Shown piece after piece: positions 16,619 through 24,678 of a stretch of DNA of 64,000 nucleotides. Location of the stretch: contig CAYRMD010000011.1 of the NCBI GenBank assembly GCA_964425225.1, positions 1 through 64,000 of the forward strand, read 5' to 3'. Position numbers and translations under genes: made by a program. Numbering within the stretch: the stretch's first letter is position 1; each line of letters opens with the position of its first letter. A model generated the notes under the pieces. The model was not told where the DNA came from and searched no databases. It saw only the letters and a program-made list of their open reading frames with translations. Source of the DNA: BPJU01 sp964425225 (GTDB taxonomy: Bacteria > Planctomycetota > Planctomycetia > Pirellulales > Pirellulaceae).

Positions 16619-17782
16619 TTACTTTGAAACGGTCATTGCCCGGCGAACCTGCTCCACCGCATCAGCAATTCGTGGCACCGCCTGTTGGATCTCGTCCTCG
16701 GTCGTAAAGGCGGTCAAGCTGAAGCGGATAGCCGACTGGATCCACTCCTGGGGTAAGCCCATCGCCGCCAGCACCGGGGATGGTTCGCTGGAGCCGCTGG
16801 CACAGGCCGAACCGATCGAGCAAGCGATGCCTCGGGCATCTAAAGCTAAAAAAAGTGCTTGGCGGTCGCATCCTGGGAACACCACGTGACTGGTATTGGG
16901 AAGTCGTCGAGCGTCTTGGCCGATGATTACCAAATCGGGAATGGCACTGCGTAACATGTGTTCGAACCGGTGGCGCAGTTCCACCCATCGCCGGTATCGT
17001 TCACTGGCTTCGGCCTGAAATAGTTCCAAAGCTCGGCACATGCCTATGGCCAACAACACCGATTCGGTCCCGGGACGCCAACCGTGTTGCTGGGCCCCAC
17101 CGTAGAGCATTGGGGCCAATCTGACCGAGCTTCGCACTAAAAGTACGCCGATGCCAACGGGGCCGTGGAACTTGTGAGCGGCGGCGGCAAGGCACGTTAC
17201 CCCGAGCTGCTGAAAGTCTACCGGAATTTTCCCCACCGCCTGCACGGCGTCCGTATAGACGGCAATACCGCGTTGTCGAGCAACGGCGGCCAACGCCGAT
17301 ACCGGTTGAAGGACTCCCGTTTCATTGTTCGCCAGCATCAAACAAACCAGGCGCGTAGGCGGTTGTAAGTAGCCAACAAACTGCTCGACCCTCACCTCAC
17401 CGGTAGGCTCAGGCGGCACTTGGACGATGCGCACGCGTCCCTCGGCAGCAAGAGCGGCGGCGGCTTGGGCCAGGCTGGGGTGCTCGATCCCCGAAAGCAC
17501 GATCTGGCTATCGGCCGCCGCAAATGCTCGCAGTATCCAGTTGTTGCATTCGGTGCCGCCGCTAGTAAAAATCACCCGATCCTTGTCGCGGCCGGTCATG
17601 CGGGCCCCTAGCAAGACGCCAATCTTTTCGCGACATTCTTCCAATAGGCGTCGAGCTTGACGACCGGCCCAATGCTGGCTGGACGGGTTGCCGACCACGT
17701 CGCGCGAGGCCTGTAACATCGCTTCCGCCACTCGCGGATCAAGGGGTGTCGTGGCATTCCCATCCAAATAAATCCGCTTCAT
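16619..17782 (-). CDS. Cysteine desulfurase (NifS/IscS class)
   Basis: This 387-residue PLP enzyme removes sulfur from cysteine for Fe-S cluster and thiocofactor assembly. The catalytic H101 (GIEHPS), D178 and Q181 (YTDAVQAVGK), PLP lysine K204 (AAHKFHGP) and the flexible loop cysteine C327 (GSACASG) are all present. The loop has the NifS/IscS form rather than that of SufS. The start MKRIYLDGNATTPLD is the typical N-terminus. No IscU or ferredoxin gene is next to it, so the precise partner is unknown. It heads a two-gene unit with the inositol-phosphatase-like gene. Confidence 0.94.
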   Translation of the reverse strand: MKRIYLDGNATTPLDPRVAEAMLQASRDVVGNPSSQHWAGRQARRLLEECREKIGVLLGARMTGRDKDRVIFTSGGTECNNWILRAFAAADSQIVLSGIEHPSLAQAAAALAAEGRVRIVQVPPEPTGEVRVEQFVGYLQPPTRLVCLMLANNETGVLQPVSALAAVARQRGIAVYTDAVQAVGKIPVDFQQLGVTCLAAAAHKFHGPVGIGVLLVRSSVRLAPMLYGGAQQHGWRPGTESVLLAIGMCRALELFQAEASERYRRWVELRHRFEHMLRSAIPDLVIIGQDARRLPNTSHVVFPGCDRQALFLALDARGIACSIGSACASGSSEPSPVLAAMGLPQEWIQSAIRFSLTAFTTEDEIQQAVPRIADAVEQVRRAMTVSK

Positions 17783-17847
17783 CCGTGTGGCACTCCCGCA
17801 ACGGTAACAACGTCAAAACGAATCCCCGGTTAGGCTATTTGCCATGG

Positions 17848-18510
17848 TCAATCCTCATGAGTCTGTGATCCGAATTTGCCCTGCCGTGCGGCACGCAACT
17901 GCTCGAGGACTACCGTAAATGTCACCTTGTCATTCTCGGCCAGATGAGGCCGCAAGCGTTCCACTTGGTCGATGACCGTCCGATGGATGGCCTCTTCGAA
18001 CATCTCCGCGGGTTCATTGCTCGACACTTGTGCCGTCGATAACAGCTCGGGAATCAACTCATACCACCCATGACGAGCCAAAAGGAACACAATTGGCCAC
18101 AGGCGAGCGGCCTGCTGCGGATACTGCTTATTCCAACCAGCCCAGAATAACTCTCCTTGACTCGTCTTCATGTCGAGCGAATCACAAAGCAAAGCCGCCG
18201 GCTGCGGGCCAGCCTCAATATGGCCATACCGTCCCGAAACCAAATCCCAACGTTGGGGCCCTTGGACGCTGACCCACCCGGCCTGCACTAATTGTTGTTC
18301 AAGCATACCTTGATAAGGCCGGCGATTTATTGGAGAAAGCTGTATATTTGTCAAGGGCTCGACCAGATAGAAGAATTCGCGGCGCATGAGCGCGTGCGGC
18401 GAAAATTCGACCCCGCTTACGGTTCCAAAAAACGCCACCTCCAACGCTATAGCCAATAGCGTCACTACGCCCGCCAGCCCGATGTACAAGACCACGCTTT
18501 GCCAACGCAT
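17848..18510 (-). CDS. Membrane-anchored hypothetical protein, 220 aa
   Basis: A single N-terminal membrane helix (about 7-30, VVLYIGLAGVVTLLAIALEV) is followed by a soluble domain. The domain has Trp-rich stretches (GELFWAGWNKQYP) and an all-helical C-terminal half (EMFEEAIHRTVIDQVERLRPHL, VTFTVVLEQLRAARQG). No domain was recognised. The protein probably faces the periplasm or paryphoplasm. The gene is divergent from scpB and lies 65 bases upstream of the desulfurase gene on the same strand. Confidence 0.7.
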   Translation of the reverse strand: MRWQSVVLYIGLAGVVTLLAIALEVAFFGTVSGVEFSPHALMRREFFYLVEPLTNIQLSPINRRPYQGMLEQQLVQAGWVSVQGPQRWDLVSGRYGHIEAGPQPAALLCDSLDMKTSQGELFWAGWNKQYPQQAARLWPIVFLLARHGWYELIPELLSTAQVSSNEPAEMFEEAIHRTVIDQVERLRPHLAENDKVTFTVVLEQLRAARQGKFGSQTHED

Positions 18511-18752
18511 GGAATCACCCGGTCCATTATGACTTCGGCGCCCTTCGCGGCAACCGTCAAGGCCTCTTGCCGTGCCCTGACCAGTGTATCCTACGCGGCT
18601 TCCCCGCCCGGGATTGTTTTATTCTGCTCATGGTAGAATATCCGGACTACCTCCACCAAGCGAGGACAGTTACACTTCCCACAAGTGCTGCCAGACGTGC
18701 TGCCCTGCGCCTACCGGCTCTTGCCCGTTCCACCGGATTCGGAGGAAATTAA

Positions 18753-19985
18753 TTGGTAGGCACATGGAAATTGTCACTTTCGCGGCAAACCAGGAGGGAA
18801 CGTGTGTACGGCGGGAAGCCATTTGGACCAGTACGCAGATGCCTGGATCCCCCCAGGAACCTGCGCGCGGATTACCGCCCGTTAGGGATCCTGGGCTGGT
18901 GGTGGCGACTAGAGGAAACGGCATCCGAGGCGGTGACGCCGCCCCAAGCCTGCGCGACGGCTCGGGATGGAAAGCTCCAGCGGCTAGAGGCGGTCTTGTT
19001 CCTGGCGCGTGAACCTTTATCCAGCCGTAAACTCGCCGAGTTTGCTGGCCTTGCGGATGGGACGGAAGCCAGGGTGTTAGTGCGCAAGCTGAACCGGTAT
19101 TATGACATGGTGGGCCGGGCATTTCGGGTCGAAGAAGTTGCCGGGGGCTTTCAATTGCTGACCCGACCAAAATTCGCCTCATGGCTTCGGCGACTGGGTC
19201 ACGTACCGGGTGAGCTTCGCCTTTCACCACCGGTACTAGAAACTTTAGCGGTAATTGCTTATCGTCAACCGATCTTGCGCGCCGATATCGAAGCCATTCG
19301 CGGTGTAAATTGTGGGGAAATCCTACGGCAATTAATGGATCGACAACTGATCCGAATATGCGGTCGAAGTGATGAATTAGGAAGGCCATACCTGTATGGA
19401 ACCACACGCAAGTTCCTCCAGCTCTTTGGCCTACCCAACATTGACAAGTTGCCGCCAATCGAGACAATGCCGGACATTTCCCCCGGCGATACCGAGGAGA
19501 AAGAACCGGGTGTGGACGGAACATCGGACGAAGCGCACAATAATCGCTTACAAAATCTTGACGCGACGCAGAAGGAGGACCGTAACGTGACCGTATCGAC
19601 CTTCCGCCCCATGCTTGGCTTGGCCCCGATAGCAGCCAACGGCGTTGATGCCGCCTGCGGCGACAGTCCTATTCCCGAACTGGTCGCCGCTCGCCGTCGA
19701 GACGAGGACGAAGAAGAAGATGATGAATATGACGACGAAGAGGAGGACTTCGAGGACTTCGACGAAGAAGAGCTCGACGACGAGGAAGATTACGAGGAGG
19801 AGGATTATGAGGACGAAGAAGAGGACGAGTACGACGACGAGGAAGACGAAGACTACGACGACGAGGATTACGAGGACGAAGACGACTGGGAATCCGTAGA
19901 GGATGAAGAGGATATCGACGACGATTGGGAGGACGACGAAGACGACTGGGACGACGATGATGATGACGACGATGACTGGGACTAA
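18753..19985 (+). CDS. scpB: ScpB-like segregation/condensation protein with long acidic tail
   Basis: Residues about 75-235 match ScpB, the kleisin-associated subunit of the SMC-ScpAB condensin: LEAVLFLAREPLSSRKLAEF, VLETLAVIAYRQPILRADIE, and a second winged helix ending RPYLYGTTRKFLQLFGLP. The last 95 or so residues are almost only Asp and Glu with scattered Tyr and Trp, a low-complexity acidic tail absent from standard ScpB. Two starts are possible: TTG 18753 with GGAGG 7 bases upstream, or GTG 18804 with GGAGGG 5 bases upstream. The leader before the first winged helix is not family-like in either case. The acidic tail might mimic DNA or bind basic proteins (inference). No scpA or smc lies in the window. 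Confidence 0.88.
   Translation: MVGTWKLSLSRQTRRERVYGGKPFGPVRRCLDPPRNLRADYRPLGILGWWWRLEETASEAVTPPQACATARDGKLQRLEAVLFLAREPLSSRKLAEFAGLADGTEARVLVRKLNRYYDMVGRAFRVEEVAGGFQLLTRPKFASWLRRLGHVPGELRLSPPVLETLAVIAYRQPILRADIEAIRGVNCGEILRQLMDRQLIRICGRSDELGRPYLYGTTRKFLQLFGLPNIDKLPPIETMPDISPGDTEEKEPGVDGTSDEAHNNRLQNLDATQKEDRNVTVSTFRPMLGLAPIAANGVDAACGDSPIPELVAARRRDEDEEEDDEYDDEEEDFEDFDEEELDDEEDYEEEDYEDEEEDEYDDEEDEDYDDEDYEDEDDWESVEDEEDIDDDWEDDEDDWDDDDDDDDDWD
19700..19984 (+). repeat. Purine-rich GAC/GAG codon tract encoding the acidic ScpB tail
   Basis: About 285 bases of the coding strand are almost all GAC, GAT, GAG and GAA codons, interrupted by TAC/TGG. The tract is strongly purine-rich on one strand and may be prone to slippage or triplex formation. 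The irregular period shows it is not a simple tandem repeat. Confidence 0.7.
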
Positions 19986-20873
19986 AATTCGCTGTTAAGG
20001 CATAAGACCATTTGCTTCTGAAAACGACATAGTTTTAGGACGGTTACATCCGCTAGCCGCTCGCATGTGCCTACAGCATAGGTGTACTAAGTCGGATAAG
20101 GTGCTCATGGCTTTGCGTGCTTAAAAGCTGCTTCGGCCTAAAGCTCGATACAAAGCGCTGAATCACCGAGAATTTCCCTCGCAACAAGCGTACGAGGACT
20201 TCGTGCGGGTGGTGATTCCCAGTAGATCGCGAAACGGTTGGGTTTCGCATGCCGCCGCAAATGGTCTGTTGCCTTGAATCCAGGGGACCTGCTTCTCCCT
20301 GACTACTCCTGTTACGTGGTGTGTAACCTCCATTGAGGAGTTTATACAGACTTTTCGCAAAGGTTTGCGAGCCGAATGGCCGAGTGAACTGCGCTGGCAA
20401 CTGGCATTTGATCGTCAGGTACGTAGTTGTTACGGAGCGCATTGTGTCTGCGTCATTATTGGAGGTGAGATCGTTAGTGTGGTGAGCCCGGCCTCGGTAT
20501 GCCTTTGTCCCCGCGACCCGATGTAACCGCATAGGTGGTCCACATGGACGTCTTGGCGAAGGCGCTCCGTGGGGTGTCGACTCGGCAGAGCTGCGACCAG
20601 AAGGGTGCGGTTAAAATGACTCAACGTTAAGGCACATCGCGGACAAGATGGATAAACTCGCCTACATTGCTCGTCGGCATCTTTACGCGTTCCTCTTTTT
20701 CCAGTTCCTCCAAGTTTGCGTATTGAATGTCCGTTCCACGATCGGCTTAACTTAGGGTGCTGCTGGACGCTCCCTTTGAGCAATGACGGTCGGCAACCGT
20801 GTTTGTTGTGCCCCACCGGGACGCGATTCGCCGTCACCTCCTTAGGTGGGGTGCTGTTGCTCTGCCCGGAGGC
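19986..20873. other. Gap between scpB and hemA; one module B-C remnant, no supported gene
   Basis: GCAGAGCTGCGACCAGAAGGGTGCGG (written in part: GCAGAGCTGCGACC at 20585-20598) followed by ACTCAACGTTAAGGC (20619-20633) matches the B-C junction seen at 12603-12650. Frames of 65-150 codons on the minus strand show no motif or ribosome site. A small CACCT/AGGTG stem near 20839-20853 lies after the hemA stop, but has no T-run. Confidence 0.5.
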
Positions 20874-22148
20874 TCATTCGCGCAATTTAAACAGGTGCAC
20901 GAGGGCATCGAGTAACTGGTGGAGCGAGCCACGTTCTGCGTGGGTGCGCAACGATTCCAGCGGCGGGTGGAGGAGTTTGTTAACCAGCCGATCGAGTGTG
21001 ATTTCGATTTCCCGGCGGGCTTGCGGATCCAGAGCACCGAGCCTATTAAGGAGCCGTTGTAATTCTTCCTGTTTAATCTGTTCGGCACGCAATTTCAGCC
21101 GCCGGATCGTAGGAGCCGTGGCCCGATGCTGCAGCTCTGCCATGAAGCGCTGCACTTCTTCTTCGATGATGCGCTGAGCGCGAGGTAATTCTTTTTCGCG
21201 GGCCCGTCGATTTTTTTCGCAAGCCTCCTTTAGATCATCGATCGAACAGAGGTAGACGCCGGGGAACTTGCCCACTGCGGGATCCACGTTCCGGGGGACG
21301 CCCAGATCCAGGAGAAACAACGGTCGCTGGTTGCGACGCTTTTCCATCGGAGCAAAGCTAGTCGCATCCAGAATGGGTTGCGAAGCGCCGACGGCCGTGA
21401 CCACGATATCGGCATCGACCAATAATTCCCACCATTGGTCCCACGGGCAGGCTTGTGCTTGAAGTCGTTCAGCCAGTTGTTCGGCCTTTTCGTACCGGCG
21501 GTTGACCAAGCAGATTTTTCGCGCTCCCTCTTCTTTCAAATACTTGAGCGTTTCCTCGGCCATTTGGCCTGCCCCGACAACGACCACCAGCTTATCGTCG
21601 AACCGTTCGAAGATCTCACGTGCGAAATCTCCTACGGCGACGCTCGGAATACTTAATCGATGCTGTTGGATCAACGTTTCCGAAGCGACGCGCCGTGCCA
21701 CGCGTATGGCTCGCTGGAACAATAGATGCATCCAAGTGCCGGCACATTTGCCGGCGCAGGCCAGTTCATAGGCTTGGCGCACTTGCGCACTGATCTGTGC
21801 CTCACCCAACACCATGCTATCCAAACCCGAAGCCACGGCGAACAAATGGCGCACTGCGTCCTCATCCGTACGTTCGTAGAGCCGCTCGAACAGTTCGAGC
21901 GGATCGAGCCGGTGAAACTCAGCCACAAACTCTACCACGTCCCTGGGGGTTGGGCAGACGTCGTCGCGATCGGCGGCTAAATACACTTCCACTCGATTAC
22001 AAGTCGACAACACGACAGCTTCCGACTGCGGGAAACGGCTCTTGAACTGTTCCAGGGCCGAGGGAAGCTGCTCGACCGTGAACGCCAAGCGCTCGCGCCA
22101 TTCTAAGGATACGTTTTGGTGGCTACAGCCGATCAGTTGAAACTTCAT
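20874..22148 (-). CDS. hemA: Glutamyl-tRNA reductase
   Basis: From ATG 22148 the protein has 424 residues and starts MKFQLIGCSHQNVSLEWRE. It reduces glutamyl-tRNA(Glu) to glutamate-1-semialdehyde with NADPH, the first committed step of the C5 heme pathway. The catalytic cysteine lies in LSTCNRVEVY (C50, the same position as in well-known homologues). The NADPH site GAGQMAEETLKYL and the C-terminal helical dimerisation domain are present. Its ATG overlaps the stop of the upstream ccsA-like gene as ATGA (22145-22148), so the two are translationally coupled. A reading from 22169 would add seven residues and is less family-like. Confidence 0.96.
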   Translation of the reverse strand: MKFQLIGCSHQNVSLEWRERLAFTVEQLPSALEQFKSRFPQSEAVVLSTCNRVEVYLAADRDDVCPTPRDVVEFVAEFHRLDPLELFERLYERTDEDAVRHLFAVASGLDSMVLGEAQISAQVRQAYELACAGKCAGTWMHLLFQRAIRVARRVASETLIQQHRLSIPSVAVGDFAREIFERFDDKLVVVVGAGQMAEETLKYLKEEGARKICLVNRRYEKAEQLAERLQAQACPWDQWWELLVDADIVVTAVGASQPILDATSFAPMEKRRNQRPLFLLDLGVPRNVDPAVGKFPGVYLCSIDDLKEACEKNRRAREKELPRAQRIIEEEVQRFMAELQHRATAPTIRRLKLRAEQIKQEELQRLLNRLGALDPQARREIEITLDRLVNKLLHPPLESLRTHAERGSLHQLLDALVHLFKLRE

Positions 22149-23068
22149 CGGCCGGGCCTCCCGTGCCATATTCTCAAATGCAGACTTACTTGCTCAGCTT
22201 CGGACCGCTGTCCATCAGCAGGCATTTGTCGAAACTCGCGCTGCCCATGTCCACCCCACAGCACGACCAACAGCACAATACCTAGGAACACAAAATTCGC
22301 CAGTGTCAGGTAAGCCACTTTTCGACCTTGACGTGCCGGTTTATAGAGTGCCTCAAACACACACACCGCCAGGAGCCAAACCAGCAACAACGCCGAGCTG
22401 ACCACCACCAGATCCATCCACATAACACGAGGTTCTGGTTGCGAAAGATTCAATACCACGCCGGCCAAGAGCCCGACGGCCAATGCTGCAGTCGAAATCC
22501 AAAGAGTCTCGCGACTGAATCGCTGTAGCCATTCAAGCGACGGAAGCTGGAATCTAACCGAGTTAAGGATTCGGTGCCGCAAGCGATACGAATGAATCAG
22601 ATACATCAAGCCGGAAGCGAACCCGAGAAATACTCCGACGGTACCCAAGAGCAAGGAGCCACCATGTACGGTTTGCCAAATCGAAACGGCCTGCGAACGG
22701 GAGAAAGGCGGCCAATCGCGTACCACATGCGCCACAGCCAGCAGTAACAACGCGGTCGGTAACAAGAATAGACCAATGGCGCTCTTGCCCCTCCGAAAAG
22801 CCAACCCCAGATAGGCTCCAATCAATACCCACGCGCCCAATAAAGCCCAATCATGCCAATTGGACCAAACGCTCCAACCACGCACGTGGCTTTCCCACCA
22901 CGCCAAATACGCCAATTGCAGCGTATGGGCTAACCAACCAGCACCCGTCAATACCAGCCGTAGCCGCAACGGACCGGCCCAAGCGAACCGCAAGCGCGCA
23001 AGTTCACTGCCCCAAACCAAGGCATAACACGAACCATAACAGACGATCGAAATACGCGACAAATCCAT
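22145..23068 (-). CDS. CcsA/HemX-like cytochrome c assembly membrane protein
   Basis: A 307-residue polytopic protein with about eight membrane helices. The features of the cytochrome c assembly (CcmC/CcsA/HemX) family are present: WQTVHGGSLLLGTVGVFLGF with a candidate heme-ligand His, and WGGHGQ near the C-terminus in place of the usual WG.H.. The full tryptophan-rich WWD motif is not evident, as in HemX-type members. It may present heme or regulate GluTR, since HemX sits with hemA in other bacteria. The last codon overlaps the hemA start (ATGA), which supports a shared role in heme supply. Confidence 0.88.
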   Translation of the reverse strand: MDLSRISIVCYGSCYALVWGSELARLRFAWAGPLRLRLVLTGAGWLAHTLQLAYLAWWESHVRGWSVWSNWHDWALLGAWVLIGAYLGLAFRRGKSAIGLFLLPTALLLLAVAHVVRDWPPFSRSQAVSIWQTVHGGSLLLGTVGVFLGFASGLMYLIHSYRLRHRILNSVRFQLPSLEWLQRFSRETLWISTAALAVGLLAGVVLNLSQPEPRVMWMDLVVVSSALLLVWLLAVCVFEALYKPARQGRKVAYLTLANFVFLGIVLLVVLWGGHGQREFRQMPADGQRSEAEQVSLHLRIWHGRPGR

Positions 23069-23396
23069 GATCCGTTCCGCTGATTCGGCTAAAACTCGCC
23101 TTCGCTCCGAGCAAGCCCTTACGATGCTTTAGAACTGTGGCTGCCCGGGGATCGGTTCGACTGGTCAGCGGTCCTGCTGGCCAGAAACACCCCATTGTTT
23201 TATGTTACGTACCGGAGCCCGAGACGGCTAGCCACGCGCGCGGTGGTAACTCCGGCCGACGAGATTCTAGAGGACGCAATCACACCCATTGAGTCGTGCC
23301 AAAGCTTCTAGCTTGTCCCTAGTTGCGGTTTTGTTGTCTCAGCAGGATTTGAAATGGTTTATTGCGGAGCTCCCCGGTGATGCAGCTCGGCGAGGG
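23069..23396. other. Intergenic region between ccsA-like and sigma54 activator genes
   Basis: The 328 bases probably hold the promoter of the ccsA-hemA operon and the 3' end of the activator transcript. No convincing -35/-10 pair, operator or repeat copy was recognised. Confidence 0.4.
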
Positions 23397-24464
23397 CTAT
23401 GGTGGTTCGTCTTCAGACGGGAGCAGCCCGTATTCTTCGAGTTTCTTGCGGAGTGTGTTTCGATTGATGCCTAACCGATCCGCAGCGTGCATTTGGACAT
23501 TGCCGCAAGCTGCCATGACCTGCCTAAAAAGCTCTTTTTCGACACGGCTGATAATTTCGTTATGCAGATTGTTAGCGTTTTTACCGAGCTGTTGCACGTA
23601 GCGTTCCACCAGTTCCTCGATCAACACTTCTGGGGTTACGTGACGCACACGTCCACTGCGGACAGGTCCTTTGCCTAAAACGACATCGGGCAGCAGATCT
23701 ACTGTCAATTCATCACCTTCAGCAAGCAGCACAGCCCTTTCGATATAATTTTGTAGTTCTCGCACATTCCCTGGCCAATCGTAATCTTGCATCGCTTCCA
23801 TGGCTCGTGGGTCGATATGGGCGACATACCTGTCATTCCGCTCGTTGTATACATTTAAGAAATGCGTGACCAAAAGCGGAATATCTTCGCGCCGAGCACG
23901 CAGGGGTGGCAAGTAGATGGGAACGACATTCAATCGCCAATAAAGGTCTTCCCGAAACCGCCCCTCATGTACCAGCTCCATCAGATCGCAATTGCTTGCG
24001 GCAATGACACGCGTATCGACGCGGATTGTGGTGGTGTCTCCGACCCGTTCGAATTCTCGTTCTTGGAGCACCCGCAGCAGTTTTACTTGCAAATGGAGCG
24101 TGGTGGAGTTGATTTCGTCCAAGAAAATAGTGCCGGTATGCGCCGCTTCGAATCGCCCCGTGCGGTTGCTGATAGCGCCGGTAAACGCACCCCGGACATG
24201 GCCAAATAGTTCACTTTCCAAAAGATTCTCGCTTAACGCCCCACAATTCACTTTAACGAACGGCCCGCTCTTCCGCTCACTGAGACGGTGGATCGCATTG
24301 GCAATAAGCTCTTTGCCTGTACCGGTTTCCCCGAGCAACAAGACTGAGCAGTCGCTGCCCGCCACTTTGCGCGTAAGCCGATAGACCTCCTGCATTGCTG
24401 GCGACGAGCCGATGATGCTGGGGATCGGTTGCGTTGCGTCCGAAGGAGGACCGACACGTGCCAT
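23397..24464 (-). CDS. Sigma54-dependent transcriptional activator without receiver domain
   Basis: The 355-residue protein consists of an AAA+ domain and a Fis-type helix-turn-helix. Motifs are Walker A GETGTGKELIA (about 44-54), the sigma54-contacting GAFTGA, Walker B GTIFLDEIN, the arginine-finger region FREDLYWRLNVVPI and the recognition helix RLGINRNTLRKKLEEYGL. Only about 15 residues precede the AAA+ domain, so no receiver, GAF or other sensor is present in the same chain. Such PspF-like activators are controlled by partner proteins or are constitutively active. Target genes are unknown; a possible sigma54 site is noted upstream of groES. It lies downstream of the HEAT-like gene on the same strand with a 214-base gap. 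Confidence 0.93.
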   Translation of the reverse strand: MARVGPPSDATQPIPSIIGSSPAMQEVYRLTRKVAGSDCSVLLLGETGTGKELIANAIHRLSERKSGPFVKVNCGALSENLLESELFGHVRGAFTGAISNRTGRFEAAHTGTIFLDEINSTTLHLQVKLLRVLQEREFERVGDTTTIRVDTRVIAASNCDLMELVHEGRFREDLYWRLNVVPIYLPPLRARREDIPLLVTHFLNVYNERNDRYVAHIDPRAMEAMQDYDWPGNVRELQNYIERAVLLAEGDELTVDLLPDVVLGKGPVRSGRVRHVTPEVLIEELVERYVQQLGKNANNLHNEIISRVEKELFRQVMAACGNVQMHAADRLGINRNTLRKKLEEYGLLPSEDEPP

Positions 24465-24678
24465 CGAAAAATACCCACCGGGGAGGCTACTTATGGCACA
24501 CCCGGAATAAGTCGCGCACTTCGCTCGACTTCATTTCCTGATAATCTGGCACCAGACCCGTGGTCTCGGCAAGGTCCCATCCCCGATGCTTGGACCCAAG
24601 GACGCTTGTCCCACAAGCTCGCATCTGAGTCGGAAGCTTTCGTGCCGCTAGTGCCCAGCGTGCGGCTTGACAATTTAC

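Noticed and set aside
18670..19524. Minus-strand frame of 284 codons opposite scpB
   Set aside because: ScpB on the plus strand has clear family motifs; the antisense frame has none.
19986..20837. Minus-strand frames of 65-150 codons between scpB and hemA
   Set aside because: No motifs, no spaced ribosome site (an AAGGAGG next to GTG 20837 has no spacing), and repeat remnants lie within the region.
20839..20853. Terminator after hemA
   Set aside because: CACCT/AGGTG is a 5-bp stem without a T-run and may be chance.
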